NCBI GenBank assembly: GCA_035299425.1
Contig: DATGWP010000240.1
Location: 1-21,521 of the forward strand
DNA length: 21,521 bases
Direction: 5' to 3'
Source: Bog-950 sp035299425
GTDB lineage: Bacteria > Bacteroidota > Bacteroidia > Chitinophagales > LD1
Shown here: positions 1 to 5,638 of the stretch, piece after piece
How positions within the stretch are numbered: position 1 is the first letter of the stretch
Layout: each line of letters opens with the position of its first letter
The notes under the pieces: model-generated
Databases searched by the model: none
Told to the model about the DNA's origin: nothing
The model's input: the letters and a program-made list of their open reading frames with translations, nothing else
Made by a program: the position numbers and the translations under genes

Positions 1-930
1 TAAAAAGATTTTAGCCCCCTTTTCGCGGCTTAAAAAACCTACCATCAGCAGTTCCAGGTTATCTTCATACGTATATCGGGTTACTGTATTTACAGTTCGG
101 ATAAGAGGATAATCTCCTACTGCAATATCCGACTGATTGGCACTTACCCGTATATCCTTGCCCTCGCTGTCTTTGGCGCGCAAACTTAAAATTTTTATGC
201 TCTTCAGCGTGGTTTTCACCCGTGTATCATCACCATCAGATATCAGGTTGTAAGGGATAAAACCTATGACATTTTTATTGGCCGCTACGTAATCAATTAC
301 CTCTTGCGCAGATTGGAGGGCAAATACATTAGGTGACACCTTTTCTTTGTAGCCAAGTTTACTTACTACAAAATTAACGGTGCTTGATTGCCGGCCCTCG
401 AATACCAATTTAGGATTGTCGGTGGAAGTAGCTGCCGGATTGAAATATTTTTTCAGCACTTCTATATCCAGTTTACTGTCATCAAAATCCTTCGTTCCTA
501 TTATAGCCACGGCATCATAAGCTACGGGTAGCTCGCGCACATAAATAGTATCCAGATTTTTAAGGTCGTTAATTTCTGCCTGCTCAAGTTTGCGCGACAG
601 TATCATTACAGTTGCCTTTTTAGATTTAAAGTCGGCAAACATTTCCTTCTCATTTTTGTAAGAGAAGGTAGTTTGCACGCTATCATACATGTAATCAAAA
701 ATCTCTTCCTGCTGTTTGATGATGGGCTCCAGGCCAGTATCGGCTACCACACTTAACTGCCCTACGTAGGTGGAGTATTTTGTTGGTGCTTTTTTGGCAC
801 CCTGGCCGTCATTCTGTTTGCATGCAAACAGAGTAGCCATCAAGACCATACACGCAATAATAATAGCAGGGGATTGCTTCCCTCGCAAAGCCTCGTTCGC
901 AATGACGCTTCTGTTGTTATTCCCTTTCAT
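1..930 (-). CDS. PstS-like substrate-binding lipoprotein (3' end outside window)
   Basis: This open frame of 310 codons starts at ATG 928-930 and runs off the left edge. The N-terminus has a charged stretch, a hydrophobic segment (about residues 22-36) and a lipobox-like LFAC with Cys37 as the probable lipidated residue, so an exported lipoprotein is expected. The rest reads like a periplasmic phosphate-binding-type fold (PBP-like family), with motifs such as VAYDAVAIIG and VIGFIPYNL that are typical of PstS-like proteins. At 310 residues the family length is nearly reached, so little is missing. Its start overlaps the end of the 79-residue membrane protein by 14 nt, which suggests translational coupling inside the exb-ton operon. 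Codons 9-21 are formed by a REP-like DNA repeat. Phosphate as the ligand is not shown; Bacteroidota often place such a protein directly after tonB, and its role there is unknown to me. Confidence 0.82.
   Translation of the reverse strand, partial: MKGNNNRSVIANEALRGKQSPAIIIACMVLMATLFACKQNDGQGAKKAPTKYSTYVGQLSVVADTGLEPIIKQQEEIFDYMYDSVQTTFSYKNEKEMFADFKSKKATVMILSRKLEQAEINDLKNLDTIYVRELPVAYDAVAIIGTKDFDDSKLDIEVLKKYFNPAATSTDNPKLVFEGRQSSTVNFVVSKLGYKEKVSPNVFALQSAQEVIDYVAANKNVIGFIPYNLISDGDDTRVKTTLKSIKILSLRAKDSEGKDIRVSANQSDIAVGDYPLIRTVNTVTRYTYEDNLELLMVGFLSREKGAKIFL
869..906 (-). repeat. REP-like dispersed repeat, copy inside the lipoprotein signal peptide
   Basis: On the minus strand this 38-bp element begins GTCATTGCGAACGAGG and ends GAAGCAATCCCC. 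It has ATTGC/GCAAT termini and an inner TTTGCGAG core. A second copy with the same orientation is at 1184-1222 and matches at all but a few positions. Elements of this general form (GTCATTGCGA...GAAGCAATC) are abundant interspersed repeats in several bacterial groups, including Bacteroidota. This copy is translated in frame as residues 9-21 (VIANEALRGKQSP) of the PstS-like lipoprotein. Confidence 0.8.
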
Positions 931-1156
931 CGCGTATCAATTTATATTCTGCATAACAACTGTAAAGCCTGAAACCACCATAAAGCAACAGCAAACCACC
1001 AAACGCATAGCGAGAACCTGATTCTAATCCTAAATCGAAGGAAGGCAAAAAGAGGGTTGCGAATGCAAGGCCTACAAATAACAGCCCCACCCCTCCCTTC
1101 CATATCATAGAAGGGCTGCTGTATAGGATTTTGAAAAAATTATTCGTATTGCTCAT
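917..1156 (-). CDS. small two-helix membrane protein of unknown function
   Basis: The frame is open further upstream to 1204, but that extension is made of the dispersed repeat at 1184-1222. I chose ATG 1154-1156, which gives 79 residues starting MSNTNNFFKIL. Two hydrophobic segments are visible, about residues 18-37 (MIWKGGVGLLFVGLAFATLF) and 49-63, followed by a charged tail ending KLIRDERE. I do not recognise the family. It sits between tonB and the PstS-like gene, and its last 14 nt overlap the start of the latter, so it belongs to the same transcription unit. A role in membrane anchoring or assembly near the Ton complex is only a guess from position. Confidence 0.7.
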   Translation of the reverse strand: MSNTNNFFKILYSSPSMIWKGGVGLLFVGLAFATLFLPSFDLGLESGSRYAFGGLLLLYGGFRLYSCYAEYKLIRDERE

Positions 1157-1183
1157 ATTTGTTTCAGGTTGTCTTACCAAGCC

Positions 1184-1222
1184 GGGGGATTGCTTCGCTC
1201 GCAAAGCCTCACTCGCAATGAC
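1184..1222 (-). repeat. REP-like dispersed repeat, intergenic copy
   Basis: This is the second copy of the element at 869-906, reading on the minus strand GTCATTGCGAGTGAGG through GAAGCAATCCCCC. Its core GCTTTGC-GA-GCGAAGC can form a short hairpin with one G-U pair. It lies in the gap between tonB and the 79-residue membrane protein and creates a spurious upstream extension of that reading frame. Confidence 0.8.
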
Positions 1223-1243
1223 AAACCCCTTCTCTATTAAACT

Positions 1244-1284
1244 ACAAAATCATAACCATTCTGATAGAACGATTATGATTTTGT
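1244..1284 (-). terminator. AT-rich hairpin downstream of tonB
   Basis: Perfect 12-nt arms ACAAAATCATAA (1244-1255) and TTATGATTTTGT (1273-1284) enclose a 17-nt loop. The hairpin lies 27 nt after the tonB stop. The right arm ends in a U-rich stretch on either strand, so it could act as a weak or partial terminator. The stem is AT-rich, and the genes downstream may still be read through from the exb-ton promoter. It could instead be an RNA-processing or stability element. Confidence 0.5.
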
Positions 1285-1310
1285 ATAAAGTTATATTCTT
1301 TAAGACTTAT

Positions 1311-2108
1311 TTACTGTAGTTTGAACATAAATGGCAGGTTGTAATACACCTTAACTGCCTTACCCTGCTGACGGCCCGGTTTAAATTTAGGCATTGATTT
1401 CACAACTCTTACCGCCTCTTTATCAAGGCCCGGGCTTACGCCCCTTAGTACCGAAACATCTGAAACGCTACCATCTTCTAATACCACAAAGCGTAGCATA
1501 ACGCGGCCTTGTATATCGTTATCGCGCTCCATTTGCGGGTACACAGTGTTCTTGGCAAGGTACTTCAGCAACTCACCTTCTCCACCCGGAAACTCAGGCA
1601 TTTGCTCCACAAAGGTAAATACCTTAGGCTCCTCAACTACCGGGGCTTCGGTAACTACCGGCTCGGTAATTTTAGCATCGGGGTCACCTTCCTGTGTTTT
1701 AGTCGAAATTTCGGCCTTGTCATCCTTAGGGATTTCAATTGGCTCTTCTTCCTCCCGTACTTCTTCCTGCTTCTTCACTACCATCTCCACAAAACGCACC
1801 GTAGGCCTTGTTGGCGGCGGTGGTGGTGGTGGTGGTGGCGGTGGCGGTGCCTTCTGATCTAATGGTGGTGGCTCGGCCAGAGTTACAGAAGTTTCTACAA
1901 CTTCTGCCTTTTTTTCAGGTATAAGGAAACCCCAATCTACCATGCTGGCGCCAATAAACGCTGAGAAAACAAGCACTGCTATAAGCAAGCCTATCTGCAC
2001 GTTTCTTTTACTAAGAAGTCTGAGTTGGTATGCACCGTATTCCTTATTACGGTTATCGAAGACGATATCGTCCATCGACCAATTCAGATAATTTTTTGTT
2101 GATTCCAT
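1311..2108 (-). CDS. tonB: energy transducer TonB
   Basis: This 265-residue protein has the classical TonB order. A cytoplasmic N-terminus (ending around Arg35) is followed by one membrane helix (about 38-58), an unbroken run of 12 prolines (residues 88-99) within a proline-rich and then Glu-rich periplasmic linker, and a C-terminal TonB domain (about 163-265). That domain carries PEFPGGEGELLKYL, the conserved TVYP, and a GRVMLRFVVLEDGSV strand. It would carry proton-motive energy from ExbB/ExbD to outer membrane receptors. It is the fourth gene after exbB, exbD and exbD, 51 nt behind the second exbD. The long N-terminal cytoplasmic part (MESTKNYLNWSMDDIVFDNR and onward) is typical of Bacteroidota TonB proteins. 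The start is an ATG at 2106-2108. Confidence 0.95.
   Translation of the reverse strand: MESTKNYLNWSMDDIVFDNRNKEYGAYQLRLLSKRNVQIGLLIAVLVFSAFIGASMVDWGFLIPEKKAEVVETSVTLAEPPPLDQKAPPPPPPPPPPPPTRPTVRFVEMVVKKQEEVREEEEPIEIPKDDKAEISTKTQEGDPDAKITEPVVTEAPVVEEPKVFTFVEQMPEFPGGEGELLKYLAKNTVYPQMERDNDIQGRVMLRFVVLEDGSVSDVSVLRGVSPGLDKEAVRVVKSMPKFKPGRQQGKAVKVYYNLPFMFKLQ
1812..1847 (-). repeat. in-frame proline-codon microsatellite in tonB
   Basis: Twelve consecutive CCN codons, mostly CCA read as GGT/GGC triplets on the plus strand, encode the polyproline run of TonB (residues 88-99). A trinucleotide tract of this kind could gain or lose codons without shifting the frame. Confidence 0.85.
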
Positions 2109-2159
2109 GCTTAATGCCTCTGTTTATATATGATGCATGAACAAATTAATTCCACAAAA

Positions 2160-2795
2160 TTACTGGGTTACGGTTTCGCGGGCAAACTCTTTAACTACCC
2201 CACCATTCTGAACCGCTTCTATTTCGATAGGGTCCGGATCCTGGATAGCGTATACCTTACAACCGGTTATATCCATTTCATCCAGAATATCAACCATGTT
2301 TTTGTAGCGCGCGCCCTTCATCATTTTAATCAAAACAATAGCGTCGCGGGGTCCCATTACAACTTCGCCCTCATCTTTCACCTTATTCTTATTGGCATCT
2401 ACCCATTTCTTGCCCGGAGGACATTCGGTAGGTACAGCTTTTAGTTTGCGTAATATTTCTTTACGAATACCACCATCACCGGCAAAGGTTGTCTTTTGCA
2501 AGCCGGCCACTTTCAATCCATCGTAATACCAAACCTGGTCGAGTGTGTCTAACAACACATTCATTACCTGGCATTCGCCCACATCCTGCTTTTCTTCTTC
2601 TATGTTCGTTTTCTTAGGCATGTTCAACTCCATAGCCTTGGGTTTATTCAAGGTAGTAGTTAACATGAAGAAAGATATGAGCAGGAAGGCAAGGTCCACC
2701 ATAGGTGTAAGATCCACCCGGGTTGACATTTTTTTGGAGCGGACTCCGCCTTTATGTTTCCCACCGCCACCGTCTCCGGTTTCCATTTGTGCCAT
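2160..2795 (-). CDS. exbD: biopolymer transporter ExbD (second copy)
   Basis: This 211-residue protein has a Gly/Lys-rich cytoplasmic start, then the ExbD signature VDLTPMVDLAFLLISFFML with one membrane helix (about 31-49). The proton-pathway aspartate is Asp34. The periplasmic domain that follows is larger than in the roughly 140-residue proteobacterial ExbD. It contains a conserved-looking block VVMGPRDAIVLIKMMKGARY and a DEMDITG segment near the C-terminus. It would form the proton channel and stator with ExbB. It lies 27 nt after the other exbD and 51 nt before tonB, so co-transcription is very likely. The start is ATG 2793-2795. Confidence 0.93.
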   Translation of the reverse strand: MAQMETGDGGGGKHKGGVRSKKMSTRVDLTPMVDLAFLLISFFMLTTTLNKPKAMELNMPKKTNIEEEKQDVGECQVMNVLLDTLDQVWYYDGLKVAGLQKTTFAGDGGIRKEILRKLKAVPTECPPGKKWVDANKNKVKDEGEVVMGPRDAIVLIKMMKGARYKNMVDILDEMDITGCKVYAIQDPDPIEIEAVQNGGVVKEFARETVTQ

Positions 2796-2822
2796 GGTTG
2801 CTCTTTTTTAAAGTTTAAAAAA

Positions 2823-3485
2823 TTATTTTGGTTCTCCTCCCTCTGCAGGTGCAGCTTCCGCTGCATCTCCTCCGGCTGCCAATGAAGTAATAAGCACAAA
2901 ACGATGAATATCCTTTTCAGTCAGGCGTTTAATAACCTGCTTTACATATTCAACATCCGAATCTTTGTCGCCTTTAATAGCAATTTTGATATCACCACCA
3001 GTGGCATAGCGAGCCGCCATAACCCAATCGCCCAACTCATTGCTGGTGCTATCGTAAGGTATACCTGCCATTTGCTCTTCCTGATACTTTTTAAATTCAA
3101 GACCGTTAAGACTGGTTACCTGCTTGGTCTGGCCAATTGGCGTACCCCATGTATCGGATAAAGAGAAGAACTCTTTTTGCGTTTGGGTAAGGTCTTTAAT
3201 GCCCGGGTAGTGATCGCCCGAAAACTCAACCAGCTTTTCAAGCATAGCATAGCGGGTAGATTTTTCTTTTACCGAAATAAACGCCTTTCCTTCTTTATTT
3301 ACTGTGATAGTAATAGCGTTATCAACCGGTCGGGTAGTACGTGCCGTAGGCACATCTACCGCCACAATACTCTGTGGCTTGAACTTGGCCGTAAGAATGA
3401 AGAAAGTAAGCAACAGGAAGGATACATCGCACATGGCGGTCATATCAACTATGGTGCTCTTCCGTGGTATTTTTACTTTAGGCAT
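2823..3485 (-). CDS. exbD: biopolymer transporter ExbD (first copy)
   Basis: This 220-residue protein opens with MPKVKIPRKSTIVDMTAMCD and has one membrane helix (about 13-34). Asp20 occupies the position of the essential ExbD aspartate, in MCDVSFLLLTFFILT. A long periplasmic domain follows, with DIKIAIKGDKDSDVEYVKQV and LTEKDIHRFVLIT resembling the ExbD C-terminal fold. The last 18 residues form an Ala/Gly/Glu-rich tail. It is clearly different in sequence from the second ExbD, so the pair is not a recent duplication. Two ExbD genes in tandem are common in Bacteroidota and may form heteromers. The 109-nt gap behind exbB contains an inverted repeat. The start is ATG 3483-3485. Confidence 0.93.
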   Translation of the reverse strand: MPKVKIPRKSTIVDMTAMCDVSFLLLTFFILTAKFKPQSIVAVDVPTARTTRPVDNAITITVNKEGKAFISVKEKSTRYAMLEKLVEFSGDHYPGIKDLTQTQKEFFSLSDTWGTPIGQTKQVTSLNGLEFKKYQEEQMAGIPYDSTSNELGDWVMAARYATGGDIKIAIKGDKDSDVEYVKQVIKRLTEKDIHRFVLITSLAAGGDAAEAAPAEGGEPK

Positions 3486-3500
3486 AACTTATAGTTATAT

Positions 3501-3582
3501 GATTACGCTGATTTTAAAACCTGATTAAAGGATAATACAGAGCCACTCATCGGAGCAATCACCTGTATTTATCTGCGTAATC
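3501..3582 (-). promoter_or_regulatory. long inverted repeat between exbB and exbD
   Basis: GATTACGCTGAT (3501-3512) and ATCTGCGTAATC (3571-3582) are 12-nt arms complementary at 11 of 12 positions, separated by 58 nt. They bracket almost the whole exbB-exbD gap. The transcript could fold into a long stem-loop, which might protect the 3' end of exbB mRNA or cause partial attenuation before exbD. Function is inferred from position only. Confidence 0.4.
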
Positions 3583-3594
3583 TTTTTAAGAAAA

Positions 3595-4407
3595 TTACTT
3601 ACGAGTGCTTTCGAAGGTTTGCGCAATCGAGAAACCTATTTCATCAATACCGTAAGTCAACTTATCTATCATACCTGTAAAGAAGTTATACATGATGATA
3701 GCGATAGCCGAAGTACCGATACCGATAGCGGTGTTAATAAGGGCCTCTGAGATACCTGCAGCAAGAGCACCCGGATCCGGGTTACCAGTTGTAGCAAGTG
3801 CCGCGAAGGCTTTAATCATACCGATTACCGTACCCAAAAGAGCTACCAGGGTAGCTACCGAAGCGATAGTTGCCAGGATAGGCAGGTTCTGCTCAAGGCT
3901 AGGTAATTCAAGCGAAGTAGCTTCTTCTAACTTAGTAGCAATCTGTTTTGTTCTTTGCTCTAAAGTTAAGTCAGTTACTTTGTCCATTTCCTGGTACTTG
4001 TGCAGGCCTTCTACAACCACGTTGGCTACAGAGCCTTTCTGACGGTTGCATTCTGCAATAGCGCCATTGATATCGTTATTGTGTAACAGGGTCTTAACTT
4101 TTTGAAGGAATGCTTCTAAAGAACCATTGCCTTGTGCCTTGCGGATAGTAAGGAAACGCTCAATAGAGAAAGTAAATACAGTAAGGAACATAGTCATAAG
4201 CAAAGGAACGATAAAGCCCCCTTTGTAAATGATACCGAAGTAATCGCCGGGAACCGGTTCTTTTCTCAGATCATCCATAAAGTGTTGACGTGCACCAAAC
4301 ACAACGTGGAACAGAACCTCAGATACTGCTAACGATGTTAAAATAACTACTAAAGCCCATGGAAAGTCGCTTTTCTTTTGAGCTTGTGGTTTTGCCTGAC
4401 TACTCAT
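3595..4407 (-). CDS. exbB: MotA/TolQ/ExbB family proton channel protein
   Basis: This 270-residue membrane protein has hydrophobic segments at about 17-38, 64-82, 175-203 and 218-245. The last two are the family's conserved pair: NLPILATIASVATLVALLGT, then GMIKAF, then GISEALINTAIGIGTSAIAI. The cytoplasmic region between has the ExbB features SIERFLTIRKA and a cysteine/charge-rich loop. It forms the proton-conducting pentamer of the Ton complex around an ExbD dimer. It opens the exb-ton operon: upstream lies a 389-nt gap with a candidate promoter, downstream two exbD genes and tonB. One extra N-terminal membrane segment compared with three-helix ExbB is usual in Bacteroidota members. The start is ATG 4405-4407. 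Confidence 0.94.
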   Translation of the reverse strand: MSSQAKPQAQKKSDFPWALVVILTSLAVSEVLFHVVFGARQHFMDDLRKEPVPGDYFGIIYKGGFIVPLLMTMFLTVFTFSIERFLTIRKAQGNGSLEAFLQKVKTLLHNNDINGAIAECNRQKGSVANVVVEGLHKYQEMDKVTDLTLEQRTKQIATKLEEATSLELPSLEQNLPILATIASVATLVALLGTVIGMIKAFAALATTGNPDPGALAAGISEALINTAIGIGTSAIAIIMYNFFTGMIDKLTYGIDEIGFSIAQTFESTRK

Positions 4408-4463
4408 TTTGTTTTTTGTTTTAAGTGATTAAAATGTGTGTTAGAGTGTTTTTTTTAGAGCGG

Positions 4464-4493
4464 TAAAAATATCTCTTATTTTGTCTTTTCAAA
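4464..4493 (-). promoter_or_regulatory. candidate Bacteroidota-type promoter for exbB
   Basis: On the minus strand TTTG (4490-4493) is followed after 18 nt by TATTTTTA (4464-4471). This resembles the Bacteroidota sigma-ABfr consensus TTTG-N19-TAnnTTTG, with an imperfect last base and slightly short spacing. It lies about 56 nt before the exbB start codon. The rest of the 4408-4731 gap is AT-rich and holds only a short direct repeat (TATGACAATT at 4606 and 4617); I see no gene there. Confidence 0.35.
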
Positions 4494-4731
4494 ATTTTGC
4501 CAATAAAAACTGGCGGGCCTCAAATTGATCAGTTTTGAGAGGATATTTCGCTCTTGAACGGCTCTTATTTTTAATTATTATGTGGAAATGTTTTAGTAAT
4601 GATTTTATGACAATTCTATGACAATTGAATGCTGAGCATGCTGCGTTGTGATAAGCAATGAATGTGCAGTGCAGCAGGCTATGAGTTGTAAAAAGCATAG
4701 GGTATTGTTTATTTTAGAAAGATGATGCACG

Positions 4732-4767
4732 AAGGGGGCAAATTCCACACATGGAAATTGCCCCCTT
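4732..4767 (-). terminator. strong hairpin downstream of the peroxidase gene
   Basis: Arms AAGGGGGCAAATTCCA (4732-4747) and TGGAAATTGCCCCCTT (4752-4767) pair over 16 bp with one mismatch around a 4-nt loop. The hairpin begins 29 nt after the stop codon at 4797. No clean U-tract follows on the minus strand, as is common in Bacteroidota. It separates the peroxidase gene from exbB. Confidence 0.75.
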
Positions 4768-4796
4768 AAATAGCACACAGATAAATACGCGTATGA

Positions 4797-5339
4797 CTAC
4801 TGTGCTAAAGCAGCTTCAATTGACTTAACAACATCGGCATCGTTTACCGAAGTCTTAGGCGATACTGAAGAGATTACCTTACCATCGCGGCCTACTATAA
4901 ACTTTTGGAAGTTCCATGTTACGTTAGCATCTACGGCACCGTTCTCTGCCTTTTGAGTAAGATATGAATATAGCGGGGCTATATCCTTTCCTTTTACCGA
5001 TATTTTGGAGAACATAGGGAATGTAACGGCATACTCCCTGGTACAGAAGGCCTTAATGTCTTTATCGGAACCGGGCTCCTGGCCCATGAAGTTATTGGCC
5101 GGGAAACCCAACACCACCAGTCCCTTGCTGCTGTATTTTTTGTAAAGAGCTTCGATATCCTTGTACTGCGGAGTGTTGCCGCACATGCTGGCAACATTTA
5201 CTATCAGCAATACTTTGCCTTTGTATTTAGAAAGGGCAACCTCGTTGCCATCAATGTCTTTCACTTTAAAATCATGAACAGTTTTGGTAGGTGTGGCGGC
5301 AAACATTGTTACCAGCAGCATAGTTATAAGGGCTTTCAT
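4797..5339 (-). CDS. exported glutathione peroxidase-family (thiol) peroxidase
   Basis: This 180-residue protein begins with a short hydrophobic signal-like segment (1-16), so a periplasmic location is likely. The GPx fold is recognised by DFKVKDIDGNEVALSKYKGK, the active-site block NVASMCGNTPQY with peroxidatic Cys53, GQEPG with Gln87, and the WNFQKFIV block with Trp142 and Asn143. Cys, Gln, Trp and Asn make up the complete GPx catalytic tetrad. Cys99 in AFCTREYAVTFPMF is positioned as the resolving cysteine of thioredoxin-dependent GPx proteins, so thioredoxin-like partners are more likely reductants than glutathione. The usual PCNQF is PANNF here, a variant I associate with other Bacteroidota. 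It appears to be a single-gene unit: a 299-nt gap upstream and a strong hairpin downstream. The start is ATG 5337-5339. Confidence 0.93.
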   Translation of the reverse strand: MKALITMLLVTMFAATPTKTVHDFKVKDIDGNEVALSKYKGKVLLIVNVASMCGNTPQYKDIEALYKKYSSKGLVVLGFPANNFMGQEPGSDKDIKAFCTREYAVTFPMFSKISVKGKDIAPLYSYLTQKAENGAVDANVTWNFQKFIVGRDGKVISSVSPKTSVNDADVVKSIEAALAQ

Positions 5340-5561
5340 TTTTACTTGAGTTTTAGTAACAACAAATAAACGAAAGAAATGTTCAGAAGCCTAAAGGGCT
5401 AAATGGTGTGTAACAACTATGCCGGGCCACGCACTGCGCTGCACGGGGCAAAAATGGATCAATTTTAAAAACTGTCCATACCCTATAAGTGCAACTAACT
5501 AAAAATGAGTACCTTGTAAACAACTGCTGTCCACCCCATTGGAAATATGGTTTGTAATGGC

Positions 5562-5580
5562 ATTACCTGTTTTAGGTAAT
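5562..5580. other. short perfect inverted repeat, possible operator or weak terminator
   Basis: ATTACCT-GTTTT-AGGTAAT is a perfect 7-nt inverted repeat with a 5-nt loop. It is followed by TTTTA on the plus strand. It lies in the gap between the peroxidase gene and the 1498-residue gene. On the minus strand it could back up the hairpin at 5604-5635. Its orientation suits a plus-strand terminator, for which no gene is seen. Confidence 0.3.
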
Positions 5581-5603
5581 TTTAGCATACTGAAATTACA
5601 CAA

Positions 5604-5635
5604 AGAAGGCTGCTACCGCTTACACAAGCCCTTCT
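5604..5635 (-). terminator. hairpin just downstream of the 1498-residue gene
   Basis: On the minus strand AGAAGGGCT pairs with AGCCTTCT (one bulged G) around a 15-nt loop, 3 nt after the stop codon, and is followed by a TTTGTG stretch. The position suits a terminator for the large secreted-protein gene. Confidence 0.5.
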
Positions 5636-5638
5636 CTC

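Noticed and set aside
1157..1204. N-terminal extension of the 79-residue membrane protein
   Set aside because: It is encoded by the dispersed repeat at 1184-1222; the ATG at 1154-1156 gives a normal start.
1509..1862. Plus-strand frames with poly-Trp or poly-Gly runs opposite tonB
   Set aside because: The runs are the antisense reading of the proline codons of TonB.
4606..4627. Short direct repeat TATGACAATT in the exbB upstream region
   Set aside because: Only two copies of 10-11 nt in AT-rich DNA; could be an activator site but is also expected by chance.
4489..4698. 69-codon minus-strand open frame in the gap between the peroxidase and exbB
   Set aside because: Its composition (many His, Lys and Phe residues in no pattern), its overlap with the candidate exbB promoter and the lack of any recognisable motif make it look like chance.
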